Assembly (NCBI RefSeq): GCF_946479715.1
Contig: NZ_CAMLHF010000021.1
Span: 1-41,424 of the forward strand
DNA: 41,424 nucleotides
Source of the DNA: an uncultured Pedobacter sp.
GTDB taxonomy: Bacteria > Bacteroidota > Bacteroidia > Sphingobacteriales > Sphingobacteriaceae
Reading direction: 5' to 3'
Position 1 is the first letter of the stretch. Every line of letters starts with the position of its first letter. The notes beneath the pieces are model-generated. The model was not told the origin of the DNA. It saw only the letters and a list, made by a program, of their open reading frames with translations, and searched no databases. A program made the position numbers and the translations under genes. Of the stretch, positions 1 through 7,858 are shown piece by piece.

Positions 1-211
1 CAACTGGGCGGTAGTTGCTGAAGCAATTCAAACAGTTCTTAGAAGAGAGGCCTATCCTAATCCATACGAAGCGCTAAAAGACCTTACCCGTACCAATCAG
101 AAGATTACTGCTGATACTATGGCAACCTTTATTGATGGTTTAAATGTGAATGATCAGATTAAACAGGAATTAAAGAACATCACTCCTTTTAACTACACGG
201 GCGTATTTTAG
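1..211 (+). CDS. purB: adenylosuccinate lyase, C-terminal end (partial at window edge)
   Basis: Only the last 69 codons are present, read from base 2 to the TAG at 209-211. The protein starts NWAVVAEAIQTVLRR and ends with NYTGVF. This matches the C-terminal helical region of adenylosuccinate lyase, which makes fumarate and AMP (or AICAR) in purine synthesis. The active-site domains lie outside the window, so the call rests on recognising the tail, especially the AEAIQTVLRREAYPNPYE stretch. The next gene on the same strand begins 78 bp later with its own promoter-like element, so the two are probably separate units. Confidence 0.75.
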   Translation, partial: NWAVVAEAIQTVLRREAYPNPYEALKDLTRTNQKITADTMATFIDGLNVNDQIKQELKNITPFNYTGVF

Positions 212-264
212 ATATAATGACCTAAAACAGACATCGATACCTTAAATTGCACCGACGAATTATT

Positions 265-272
265 TATTTTTG
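265..272 (+). promoter_or_regulatory. Bacteroidetes -7 promoter element for the NifU-type gene
   Basis: TATTTTTG fits the TAnnTTTG element of the Bacteroidetes primary sigma factor. It lies 17 bp before the ATG at 290, which would leave a leader of about a dozen bases. A TTG at 247-249 is 15 bp upstream, slightly short for the usual -33 spacing. Confidence 0.5.
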
Positions 273-289
273 TAGAAAAAAAGAAGACA

Positions 290-841
290 ATGACTATCAA
301 CGTATATACTGAACAAACTCCAAACCCTGCTACAATGAAATTCATGGTCAATAAATTATTGATCAATGGCAGTGAAGATTTCGCAACTAAAGAAAGTGCT
401 GAGCACTCTCCTTTTGCAAAGGAACTGTTTAAGTTCAACTTTGTTAATGGTGTTTTTTTTGCAAGTAACTTTGTTACGATTACAAAAACAGAGGGTGTTG
501 AATGGCCAGATATTGAACCAATTCTTAAAGAATTTGTTAAAGGAGCTGTTGAATCTGAATACAAAATAAAAGAAGAAACATCTGAAGAGACTCCTACTTT
601 TGAAGGAACAGATCTTGAGATTAAAATACAGCAAATTCTGCACGATTATGTTCGCCCGGCAGTTGAACAAGATGGCGGTGCAATTAGCTACAAATCATTT
701 GATGAGGGTGTTGTAACAGTTGAACTTAGAGGTTCATGCAGCGGTTGCCCTTCTTCTACCATTACCTTGAAATCAGGAATTCAGAACTTATTGCAACGCA
801 TGGTTCCTGAAGTGAAAGAAGTAGTATCTGAAGCTTTGTAA
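290..841 (+). CDS. NifU/Nfu-type iron-sulfur cluster scaffold protein
   Basis: This 183-residue protein has two parts. Residues 1-90 form an Nfu N-terminal domain (TEQTPNPATMKF is its typical opening) and residues 108-183 form a NifU C-terminal domain. The latter has the cluster-binding CxxC at C150 and C153 in GSCSGCPSS. Such proteins hold a [4Fe-4S] cluster between two subunits and deliver it to target enzymes. An acidic linker (about residues 90-108) joins the domains. The gene is monocistronic: it has its own -7 element and is followed by a strong terminator. It complements the iscS-iscU-iscA cluster at the other end of the window and may serve the radical-SAM enzymes MtaB and MqnC encoded here, though that link is inference. 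Confidence 0.9.
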   Translation: MTINVYTEQTPNPATMKFMVNKLLINGSEDFATKESAEHSPFAKELFKFNFVNGVFFASNFVTITKTEGVEWPDIEPILKEFVKGAVESEYKIKEETSEETPTFEGTDLEIKIQQILHDYVRPAVEQDGGAISYKSFDEGVVTVELRGSCSGCPSSTITLKSGIQNLLQRMVPEVKEVVSEAL

Positions 842-875
842 GGATTTGAAGCTTAGTAAGCTGATTTAAATATAA

Positions 876-917
876 AAAAGAGCCTGTTTCAATGTTGAAA
901 CAGGCTCTTTTGTTTTA
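876..917. terminator. bidirectional intrinsic terminator between convergent genes
   Basis: A 17-bp perfect inverted repeat (876-892 with 895-911) has core GAGCCTGTTTC, A-rich on the left and T-rich on the right (TTTTGTTTT). It lies between the NifU-type gene (+) and the phosphatase gene (-) and can serve both. Confidence 0.85.
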
Positions 918-924
918 AAAACAA

Positions 925-958
925 CACGTCAATTCAAGATGACGTGGTAGCGATAACA
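925..958 (-). repeat. degenerate REP-like element related to the one at 4309-4416
   Basis: CACGTCA (925-931) and TGACGTG (940-946) form a short hairpin. Read on the minus strand the module is TGTTATCGCTA, one base, then CACGTCATCTTGAATT. The element at 4309 begins with the same TGTTATCGCTA followed by CACGTCATGCTGAATT. The shared order points to a common repeat family. This copy lacks the long second arm. Confidence 0.5.
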
Positions 959-989
959 TGACTAAATTATTATTAACTACCGAACTCCC

Positions 990-1784
990 TTAACTATTAA
1001 AACTCCTTTTAATAGCTTCTAATATTTCGCTATCAATCAAGCCGTTTGTAGCCAGAATTTCTCTGGTTTCTATAAATTCATCGCCTCCGGCAAAGTTTAA
1101 TATATTTCCTCCTGCCTGTTGTACCAGATAAGCGCCCGCAGCAACATCCCAGGCGTTCAGGTTATACTCAAAGAAAGCATCAAACCTGCCACATGCTACA
1201 TAAGCTAAATCAACCGCAGCCGAACCTATGCGCCGTAAGCCATGCGTTTTCTGCATCATTTCTGAAAGCAGCTGCATGTACTGTGCCTGTTTGTCAAACT
1301 GATAATATGGAAATCCCGTAGCCAATAAACAATCTGATAAAGCCGGTCTGGAAGAAACCTTAATCACTTTATTGTTTAAATAAGCATCGCCGCCTTTATA
1401 AGAGTAAAACATCTCTCCGCGGTTTATCTCATAAACTACACCAACAACGGGTTTATCCTCTTCATAAAGCGCTATGCTTATAGAATAAGTGGGAACACCA
1501 TGAATAAAGTTGGTAGTGCCATCTAATGGATCTATGATCCAATTGTAAACAACGCCTTTACTATTTATGGTTTCTTCTTCGGTAGTAAAACCTGCTTCAG
1601 GAATTAGCTTGGCTAAATTCCTAACTAATAACTTTTCAGCATTCTTATCCACATAAGAAACCATATCATTTAAGCCTTTAAACTCGACAGCACCTGCATC
1701 GAAGTTCATTGACTCTTTTCTTATAAAATTGCCTGTTAAACGGGTAACAGCAATTACCTTAGAACATATTAATTCGTAATTCAA
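990..1784 (-). CDS. inositol monophosphatase family protein (SuhB-like)
   Basis: The protein has 264 residues, the usual length of the family. The metal- and phosphate-binding motifs are all visible: EEE near residue 70, WIIDPLDGTTNFIHGVP near residues 82-98, and AWDVAAGAYLVQQAGG near residue 213. Members remove phosphate from myo-inositol phosphates or related sugar and nucleotide phosphates using Mg2+; the exact substrate here cannot be told from sequence. The start is a TTG codon, the only start in frame that keeps the canonical N-terminal helix; the next ATG would remove 25 residues. It lies 14 bp after lgt on the same strand, so it is probably the last gene of a mtaB-lgt transcript ending at the terminator at 876-917. 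Confidence 0.85.
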   Translation of the reverse strand: MNYELICSKVIAVTRLTGNFIRKESMNFDAGAVEFKGLNDMVSYVDKNAEKLLVRNLAKLIPEAGFTTEEETINSKGVVYNWIIDPLDGTTNFIHGVPTYSISIALYEEDKPVVGVVYEINRGEMFYSYKGGDAYLNNKVIKVSSRPALSDCLLATGFPYYQFDKQAQYMQLLSEMMQKTHGLRRIGSAAVDLAYVACGRFDAFFEYNLNAWDVAAGAYLVQQAGGNILNFAGGDEFIETREILATNGLIDSEILEAIKRSFNS

Positions 1785-1798
1785 CTCAGAAACAGATT

Positions 1799-2953
1799 TT
1801 AATAGTTAGCCAGCTTTTCTTTGTTCTTATAGGAATATAAAACAAGACCTAAGCCAGACAAAAACAGAATACTTGAAATTAGCTCTGCCTGTGTAAAATG
1901 TATACCGGCAACATTATATTTAGTATTTACTCTGATCAATTCAATAAAGAAGCGTTCCAGGCCGTTTAGCATTAAGTATATACCAAACATCATTCCCGGA
2001 GATTTAATACGATCACGGATCTTCCATAAGATCAGGAACAGTATAAAGCATACGATTACCTCATATATAGGTGTTGGATATACCGGCTGAGGTAATTCGT
2101 TACAGAACCTGCCAACGCAACCTGCAATAGGATTTCCTTCGTTAGCAACGTTATTTGGATAGGTATAAGCCCATAGCCAATCCGGAAGCCATGAAATTGG
2201 CTTAGCATTTAGATTAGCGATTCCCCAGTCGCCATCACCAGACATATGGCAACCAATTCTGCCCACACTGTATGCAAGCATCATACCTGGTCCACCAATA
2301 TCAAGCATGTGCAATACTTTAATATTATTTTTCCTTGCGATATATAAAACTGCAGCACCGCCACAGATCAGTCCGCCGTAAAACGTTAAACCACTAAATG
2401 ACAATAAGCTGCCGATAGGATCTTTTACAAATGAGTCCCAATGTTCCAGGTTGTCGAATATCTTTGCACCAAGAAAGCCCCAGATAGCGGCCCAAACGAT
2501 AAGTGTACCCATTAATTCATATGGGTGCTGCGTTACTTCAACAGTTTTTGGTTTGGGTAATTTATGTGCATTTTTCTCTTTATAATCCCAGTAAGCAAAT
2601 AAACCTGCAAAAAATAGGCCTCCAAGTATATTTCCTTTTAATGAAAGAAGTACTGTTTGGGCATCACTTACAAACAGTTGATAGTTTAAGAGTGCATAAA
2701 CCAATTTATATCCGATAAGAAACCCGAATACTCCATTATAAGCCAGCTCAGTTGTAGTAGCAGGCTTACCAATAGTCATCGTTTTTTTGATTGGATGAAG
2801 AATACCAAGTGCTTCCTTACGTTTAAATTCCTGAGTAAAAGCCCAGTAACCTGCAATAAAAGCTAAAGCCACAAAAACACCAAATGTGTTAAACGGCAAT
2901 GGGACTTGTATACCAAAAAGATATTCTAAAAAATGAGATACAGTAGGAAACAT
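1799..2953 (-). CDS. lgt: prolipoprotein diacylglyceryl transferase
   Basis: Lgt moves diacylglycerol from phosphatidylglycerol to the lipobox cysteine of prelipoproteins in the inner membrane. The 384-residue protein has many hydrophobic segments (about residues 20-40, 70-95, 108-122, 148-165, 190-205, 295-315 and 360-378) and the Lgt signature region, here GRIGCHMSGDGDWG (residues 231-244). The GCHMSGDGDWG form, instead of the proteobacterial GNFxN form, and the extra ~90 residues compared with E. coli Lgt are both common in Bacteroidetes. It lies 31 bp after mtaB and 14 bp before the phosphatase gene. A likely client encoded in the window is the ferritin-like lipoprotein at 23912-24622. 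Confidence 0.92.
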   Translation of the reverse strand: MFPTVSHFLEYLFGIQVPLPFNTFGVFVALAFIAGYWAFTQEFKRKEALGILHPIKKTMTIGKPATTTELAYNGVFGFLIGYKLVYALLNYQLFVSDAQTVLLSLKGNILGGLFFAGLFAYWDYKEKNAHKLPKPKTVEVTQHPYELMGTLIVWAAIWGFLGAKIFDNLEHWDSFVKDPIGSLLSFSGLTFYGGLICGGAAVLYIARKNNIKVLHMLDIGGPGMMLAYSVGRIGCHMSGDGDWGIANLNAKPISWLPDWLWAYTYPNNVANEGNPIAGCVGRFCNELPQPVYPTPIYEVIVCFILFLILWKIRDRIKSPGMMFGIYLMLNGLERFFIELIRVNTKYNVAGIHFTQAELISSILFLSGLGLVLYSYKNKEKLANY

Positions 2954-2984
2954 ACGTATAAAAAAGTTTTATGCGAATATAGTA

Positions 2985-4304
2985 TTAATGCGCTAAAACT
3001 TCTTCTGTTTCGGCAACTTCTACTTCACCATCAGCAGTAAGCTCAATAAGTTTTACGGTTTTGATTTCATTTACCATTACCGGGTCATATTTAGCCTTAA
3101 CTTTTACATAGTTCTTGGTAAAACCATGCATAAAACCATTCTTTTGGTCGTCTTCAAAAAGCACTTCGCCAACTGAACCAATCTGAGATTCATAAAAGGC
3201 CCTTCTCTTTTTGTCCGACAAGATGTGAAGCATTTTGCTTCTATCAGCACGAGCACTTCCGGCAACAACGCCTTTCATTTCAGCCGCTGCTGTTTGCTCG
3301 CGTTCTGAATAGGTAAATACGTGTAGATAAGAAATGTCAAGTTCGTTTAGGAACTGATAAGTATCCAGAAAATCCTCATGGGTTTCACCAGGGAATCCAA
3401 CGATTACATCAACTCCAATACAGCAGTTAGGTATTAAAGCTTTAATTTTAGCAACCCGTTCGGTATAAAGTTCCCGTTGGTAACGTCTGCGCATTAAACC
3501 TAATATTTTATTAGATCCGGACTGAAGAGGAATATGAAAATGGGGCACGAATCTTTTGGAAGTAGCAACAAATTCAATGATTTCATTGCTTAATAAGTTC
3601 GGTTCGATAGAAGAAATTCTTATCCTTTCTATACCTTCAACCTCATCCAGTGCTTTTACCAGGTCAAAGAATTTATCTTCTCTTTCTCCGTTTCTTATCC
3701 CAAAATCGCCAAGGTTTACCCCTGTTAGTACAATTTCTTTAACGCCGCTTTCCGCTATTTGTTTAGCGCGGTTTACTACATTTTCGATGGTATCGCTTCT
3801 GCTGCCCCCACGCGCCAATGGTATAGTGCAATAAGTACATGGATAATCACAACCATCCTGCACCTTTAAGAAAGTACGTGTTCTATCACCTATTGAATAG
3901 GCCGCAATAAAATTATGATTAACTTTTTCGATGTTTTGCTGATGAATAACGGCCTTAGGCTGTTTGGTAAGATCAGAGATGTATTCAACTATCCGAAATT
4001 TCTCTGCTGCACCAAGTACCATATCAACGCCTTCTATTTCGGCAATCTCAACAGGCTTTAACTGAGCATAGCATCCTACTATGGTTACATAAGCATTAGG
4101 CGAGTATTTTAACGCCTCTTTAACTACCTTACGGCACTTTTTATCAGCGTGTTCTGTTACGGAACAGGTATTTATTACATACACATCCGCCCCATCAGTA
4201 AAATCTACAACAGCATATCCGGCATCGGTAAATAACCTGCCAATTGTTGAAGTTTCAGAGAAATTCAACTTACAACCCAGTGTATAAAATGCAACCTTCT
4301 TCAT
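2985..4304 (-). CDS. mtaB: tRNA (N6-threonylcarbamoyladenosine-37-C2) methylthiotransferase MtaB
   Basis: This 439-residue radical-SAM methylthiotransferase shows all three expected regions. The N-terminal domain carries cysteines C11, C47 and C78 for the auxiliary cluster. The radical-SAM core has CxxxCxxC at C152, C156 and C159 (GCDYPCTYCTIPLARGG). The last ~65 residues resemble a TRAM RNA-binding domain. The opening KVAFYTLGCKLNFSET is typical of the MtaB group rather than MiaB or RimO. MtaB converts t6A37 to ms2t6A37 in tRNAs that read ANN codons. It heads a run with lgt and the phosphatase gene and depends on Fe-S supply. A REP-like element separates it from ubiX upstream. Confidence 0.92.
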   Translation of the reverse strand: MKKVAFYTLGCKLNFSETSTIGRLFTDAGYAVVDFTDGADVYVINTCSVTEHADKKCRKVVKEALKYSPNAYVTIVGCYAQLKPVEIAEIEGVDMVLGAAEKFRIVEYISDLTKQPKAVIHQQNIEKVNHNFIAAYSIGDRTRTFLKVQDGCDYPCTYCTIPLARGGSRSDTIENVVNRAKQIAESGVKEIVLTGVNLGDFGIRNGEREDKFFDLVKALDEVEGIERIRISSIEPNLLSNEIIEFVATSKRFVPHFHIPLQSGSNKILGLMRRRYQRELYTERVAKIKALIPNCCIGVDVIVGFPGETHEDFLDTYQFLNELDISYLHVFTYSEREQTAAAEMKGVVAGSARADRSKMLHILSDKKRRAFYESQIGSVGEVLFEDDQKNGFMHGFTKNYVKVKAKYDPVMVNEIKTVKLIELTADGEVEVAETEEVLAH

Positions 4305-4331
4305 TCAGTGTTATCGCTATAATTATGCACA

Positions 4332-4416
4332 CGTCATGCTGAATTTATTTCAGCATCCCGTTTAAGCATGTTTTAGAATATCTAATTCGAGATGCTGAAA
4401 TAAATTCAGCATGACG
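4332..4416. repeat. REP-like nested palindrome behind ubiX
   Basis: A perfect 26-bp inverted repeat (4332-4357 with 4391-4416) flanks a 33-bp spacer. Each arm is itself a hairpin: ATGCTGAA pairs with TTCAGCAT across a short TTTAT-like loop. CGTCATGCTGAATTTATTTC-type repeats are, as I recall, abundant between genes in Sphingobacteriaceae. The lead-in TGTTATCGCTA at 4309-4319 is also found next to the degenerate copy at 925-958. The element lies in the ubiX 3' region, where it could stabilise or end the transcript. Confidence 0.8.
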
Positions 4417-4470
4417 ATTGAAAATTTTAGATGTTCCAATAAGCCCGCAAAGATAAGGTTTTAAATGAAA

Positions 4471-5037
4471 TTATGATTCATTCCAGCGATAACTATCTTG
4501 CTCTAGCCCTGCAAGATCTATTACGCGGCTTACTACTGTTTGTGCAACCTCTTCAATAGTTTTGGGTAAGGAATAAAAAGACGGACTGGCAGGGCATATA
4601 ATCCCTCCTGCTTCTGTTACCGTTTTCATGTTATTGATATGGATAAGGCTAAAAGGTGTATCTCTTACTACTGCTATTAATTTTCTGCGTTCCTTCAATA
4701 CAACATCTGCGGCCCTGGAAATTAAATCGTTAGAAATCCCATGTGCAATTCTGCCCAGAGTACCCATTGAACATGGAATGATAATCATTGTATCAAACTT
4801 AGCCGATCCCGATGCAAATGGAGCGTTAAAATCCATTTTTGGGTAAAAAGTAAAGGGGTAACTGTCGTAATCCTGATTCTGAAGTTCAAAACGCCAAACT
4901 TCTTTGGCATTGTCTGACATTACTACTCCTACTTTCTCAATCTGACCCGACAATTTCAACAAACTATCTAACAGTAATTTAGCATAAATAGATCCGCTGG
5001 CACCAGTAATTGCAACAATAATTTTCTTCTTCCTCAT
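4471..5037 (-). CDS. ubiX: flavin prenyltransferase UbiX
   Basis: UbiX joins dimethylallyl phosphate to FMN, making the prenyl-FMN cofactor of UbiD-type decarboxylases. The 188-residue protein fits the family length. It shows the FMN-binding opening ITGASGSIYAKLLL, the PCSMGTLGRIAHGISNDLISRA region, LKERRKLIAVVRDTPFS, and the ending region GGIICPASPSFYS. No ubiD-like gene is in the window. In organisms using the futalosine menaquinone route, a UbiD/UbiX-type decarboxylase step follows, and mqnC of that route lies 17 kb away; the connection is inference. The 3' side holds a REP-like palindrome instead of a classic terminator. Confidence 0.93.
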   Translation of the reverse strand: MRKKKIIVAITGASGSIYAKLLLDSLLKLSGQIEKVGVVMSDNAKEVWRFELQNQDYDSYPFTFYPKMDFNAPFASGSAKFDTMIIIPCSMGTLGRIAHGISNDLISRAADVVLKERRKLIAVVRDTPFSLIHINNMKTVTEAGGIICPASPSFYSLPKTIEEVAQTVVSRVIDLAGLEQDSYRWNES

Positions 5038-5045
5038 AGCGCAGA

Positions 5046-5053
5046 TAAAGATA
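5046..5053 (-). promoter_or_regulatory. possible -7 element for ubiX
   Basis: On the minus strand the bases read TATCTTTA, one mismatch from TAnnTTTG, placed 8 bp before the ubiX ATG. A TTG lies 15 bp further upstream. If used, the leader would be very short. Confidence 0.3.
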
Positions 5054-5069
5054 CGGAACCTTAGATAAC

Positions 5070-5100
5070 AAAAAAGGGCCGAAAATTAATTTTCGACCCT
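5070..5100 (-). terminator. intrinsic terminator of the sulfatase gene
   Basis: AGGGCCGAAAATT pairs with AATTTTCGACCCT (5075-5100, one mismatch). On the minus strand the stem is followed by a run of T. It lies about 140 bp after the sulfatase stop. A smaller hairpin, TACCC/GGGTA (5121-5136), lies between the two. Confidence 0.7.
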
Positions 5101-5239
5101 ACATCTACCTATGAAAAACATACCCCCGAAAGGGTAAGCCCAAATGTAATTATCTTTTTGAATAAATGAAAGTTTAAACATACTTTTTTCTCATCTTAAT
5201 TAGAATATTATTGCGAAGTCAGAAAATCCGGTTAACAAA

Positions 5240-7339
5240 TTATCTAATAGCGTAAAAATCAGTGCCTTTTAGTGGTTTCCAATCACCATCTTTATATCTC
5301 ATTTTTAAAGAAAGTATGCGCTCTTTACCTGCCTCTCTTAAATAGTAAATCTTAACCGGATGGTAGCCGGCTTTGAGATAAACACGCTCTGTTTCCTGAC
5401 TTACCGACTGATAACCAAAATCCGCATCAATTAGCTCTGCTTCATGAATTCTCATATAAGCTTTTCCACTTGCCTGAAGTGAAAAACTATATTCTCCATC
5501 GGATGGAACCTTGATAAAACCTTCATATAAAGTCATTCCCGGTCTTGATTTTGGCACTTCTTCTCCCAAATGTTTGCTAACTCCATTTGAAACTTCAGTT
5601 AATCCTGTTTCAGAAACTACGTACGGAAAATTTCCTTTAAAGAATTTCCATGAAAGTCCGGGATACGTTTTGTCCAAAATCTCTATAGCCGGAATTTCGG
5701 CCTTATCATATGGTCGCGGAGCCTCAAGATCTGCCTTTCTAACCTGTAATGATTTGGCTTTCATTTGAACCTGTAATTCGTTGCACGAAGGTATTGAAGC
5801 AAGATTAGTGGTTTCCTTAGGGTCGCTTACGATATCGTATATTTCAAAATCATCGTCTGCCGATTTGATATCATACCGCACGCCGACAAAATCTCCAAGA
5901 CGGATCATTTGCATTTGTCCACGTTTCCGGCCTCTTCTGCTAGCTTCAAAAGCTTTAAAATCGGGCGTTTTACCACCTTCAGAATATTCAGAATAAATTA
6001 AACTTTCTGCCTGGCTGCCTTTTCCTGTTAAAGATGGAACCAACGAAACACCATTTGTTCTGGCCGGTGCGCTTATACCTGCAACATCAGCAAAGGTAGG
6101 CATCCAATCTGACAGCATACTTGGCGATACTACCACTTTACCAGCCGGAATGTGCTGAGCCCAGGTTACCAGCGTTGGCATCCTTAATCCACCTTCCCAA
6201 ACATCTCTTTTTATTCCATCAAAAGGCCCAAAACTCGCAAAAAACTCAGGGTTATTAGGTGCATAACCTGCCGGAAGATAAGCCTCAATAGATGGTCCGT
6301 TATCAGATGTAAAAACAACAATGGTATTCTCAGAAATTTTCAAGTCTTCCAAAAGCTGTAAAATATCGCCTACCGCATCATCTATTCTTCGGGTAGCCGT
6401 AGCATAGCGTTTAAAGGTATCAGGCCACGGCGCATTTTTTATTTTTCCGTTATCGTATGTTGAATTTTTGTAATCGGGATGCACAAAAGAATCAACTTTA
6501 CCCGATGCTGTATTTATCATGTTGCCTGGAGTACCGAGCCATTGTATACCACCTTTTAGTCCTTTACCTTCGGGATAGGCTTGAGTTGGCAGCTCTAACA
6601 CAGCGTGTGGAGAATCATAGGCTAGAAACATAAAGAAAGGCTTTTCAGGTCCTTTGGCACTTTCATGATCTACTATCCATTTCTTAGCCCGTGCGGTCCA
6701 TAAGTCGGTAGTGTAACATTTGGCTAAATCAGCAGCTACGTTTTTATAGTTATCCCACACTTCCTTTTTACCTCTGTAAATTCCTTCGTAAGGGTAATGT
6801 TCATGTCCATCGGCATGGCGCATATAGCCAAAAAAATCATCAAACCCTCTCTTCTGAGGATGTGCCGGCCAGTTAGGTTCATCTTTAGTCTCGCCTTGCA
6901 GACCCCATTTTCCGATAACCGATGTAGCATAGCCTGCAGTTTTCAATACCGTAGCAATAGTATGGTTATTTTCAATTTGCTTATCGAATTGATTGTCTCT
7001 TACTTTTGCATTGCCTTGATTAAGCCCTGTTAAAAGAGATGCCCTGGATGGGGCACATACCGGGGCGTTGCAATACTGATTAGTCAACTGCGCGCCACTC
7101 GCAGCCATTTTATCAAGGTTTGGAGTAAATTGATAAGGAAACTTTGGATCTGCTTTTTCTTTTCTCTGATTTTGAAAAAACACACCCAAGTCGCCATACC
7201 CAAGGTCATCGGTTAAGATAAATATGATATTAGGCTTTGAAGCATTACTTTTTTTTGTTTGTGCGCCAACAAAGGTGGGCATGAGAACGATCAAAGCACA
7301 GCTTCCCAACAAAAACAATTTCGTGATTCCTTTTATCAT
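5240..7339 (-). CDS. secreted arylsulfatase-family sulfatase with C-terminal PA14-like domain
   Basis: This is a 699-residue type I sulfatase. A signal peptide (residues 1-26, cleavage near VGAQ) sends it out of the cytoplasm. The sulfatase domain begins at PNIIFILTDDLGYGDLG with metal ligands D44 and D45. The motif CAPSR places C95 as the residue converted to formylglycine (Cys-type, so it needs a maturase that is not in this window). Residues about 570-699 (TLYEGFIKVPSDGEYSFSLQ...) resemble a PA14-like carbohydrate-binding beta-barrel. It hydrolyses sulfate esters, presumably on a glycan. Fucosidase, GH109 and esterase genes follow within 6 kb, suggesting a shared sulfated substrate, though opposite orientation and other genes separate them. 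Confidence 0.9.
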   Translation of the reverse strand: MIKGITKLFLLGSCALIVLMPTFVGAQTKKSNASKPNIIFILTDDLGYGDLGVFFQNQRKEKADPKFPYQFTPNLDKMAASGAQLTNQYCNAPVCAPSRASLLTGLNQGNAKVRDNQFDKQIENNHTIATVLKTAGYATSVIGKWGLQGETKDEPNWPAHPQKRGFDDFFGYMRHADGHEHYPYEGIYRGKKEVWDNYKNVAADLAKCYTTDLWTARAKKWIVDHESAKGPEKPFFMFLAYDSPHAVLELPTQAYPEGKGLKGGIQWLGTPGNMINTASGKVDSFVHPDYKNSTYDNGKIKNAPWPDTFKRYATATRRIDDAVGDILQLLEDLKISENTIVVFTSDNGPSIEAYLPAGYAPNNPEFFASFGPFDGIKRDVWEGGLRMPTLVTWAQHIPAGKVVVSPSMLSDWMPTFADVAGISAPARTNGVSLVPSLTGKGSQAESLIYSEYSEGGKTPDFKAFEASRRGRKRGQMQMIRLGDFVGVRYDIKSADDDFEIYDIVSDPKETTNLASIPSCNELQVQMKAKSLQVRKADLEAPRPYDKAEIPAIEILDKTYPGLSWKFFKGNFPYVVSETGLTEVSNGVSKHLGEEVPKSRPGMTLYEGFIKVPSDGEYSFSLQASGKAYMRIHEAELIDADFGYQSVSQETERVYLKAGYHPVKIYYLREAGKERILSLKMRYKDGDWKPLKGTDFYAIR

Positions 7340-7366
7340 TATCTAAAAATGAACATTAGTATTCAC

Positions 7367-7374
7367 CAAATATA
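7367..7374 (-). promoter_or_regulatory. -7 promoter element for the sulfatase gene
   Basis: The minus strand reads TATATTTG, an exact TAnnTTTG match, 27 bp before the sulfatase ATG. I find no clear TTG at the -33 distance. Confidence 0.45.
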
Positions 7375-7446
7375 AACAACTTAAAAATTCTGATCATATA
7401 TCTTTTATAACGTTTTAAGTACAGTTCTTCACAGGATTAATGTTTC

Positions 7447-7538
7447 TTCACACCTTTTTCACACCTCCTTCACACATTCTTCTCAAAAAGGTACCTGTTT
7501 GTGAAGAATGTGTGTAGAATGTGTGTAGAATGTGTAAA
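7447..7538. repeat. 92-bp near-palindrome built from 11-bp phased repeats
   Basis: The left half holds three units starting TTCACAC at 7447, 7458 and 7469, exactly 11 bp apart. The right half holds three units of GAATGTGTGTA type at 7506, 7517 and 7528, also 11 bp apart, with a weaker fourth at 7539. The two halves are inverted around one centre (between 7492 and 7493). By my count 37 of 46 positions pair, with only two mismatches in the inner 22 (7471-7514). The centre is AGGTACCT. It lies between the divergent sulfatase and small-protein genes. Function unknown. Confidence 0.85.
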
Positions 7539-7615
7539 CTATGTGAGGAACATACAGACGCAAACTTTAGTTCGTGCCAATTGTTATATAATTTAACAAA
7601 ACTAAATACAATATC

Positions 7616-7858
7616 ATGGAAGCATCCGAAGACATAAAGTTCACTGTTATGCTTCATAACAACGAACAAAAAAAAATTAAGGTAGCAGTTAAGCAAACTG
7701 AGACTACTGATGGAATACCATACTATGTATGCACAGTAGATGGTAAAGAGGCCCAGATTAGAAAGGATGAAAAATGGGAGCAAATATGGGGTTCACTTAC
7801 CCATAAACAAGTGGAGGAACTAGGTTCGGCAATTAGTAAGCACGTAGGAGACTTATAA
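7616..7858 (+). CDS. small protein of unknown function (80 aa)
   Basis: I do not recognise this 80-residue protein. It is soluble and charged, with no signal peptide or membrane segment. A middle part (IPYYVCTVDGKEAQI) looks beta-rich, and the C-terminal part (THKQVEELGSAISKHVGD) looks like an amphipathic helix. The plus-strand reading has normal protein composition, whereas the overlapping minus-strand frame is a hydrophobic shadow running into the DNA repeats. The ATG lies 78 bp after the phased-repeat palindrome, which may control it. Its stop overlaps the stop of the convergent recombinase-like gene (7853-7858), an unusually tight tail-to-tail arrangement. Confidence 0.6.
   Translation: MEASEDIKFTVMLHNNEQKKIKVAVKQTETTDGIPYYVCTVDGKEAQIRKDEKWEQIWGSLTHKQVEELGSAISKHVGDL

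Noticed and set aside
208..670. Minus-strand frames opposite the NifU-type gene
   Set aside because: They are shadows of a well-recognised plus-strand gene and have no recognisable domain.
7447..7549. CRISPR array
   Set aside because: The repeats are 11 bp, contiguous, without spacers and inverted in two halves; no cas genes are near.
7448..7783. 111-codon minus-strand frame overlapping the phased repeats and the 80-aa gene
   Set aside because: Its composition is hydrophobic and repetitive (HSLHILHTFYTHS) only because it reads through the DNA repeats. The plus-strand frame at 7616-7858 has normal protein composition.
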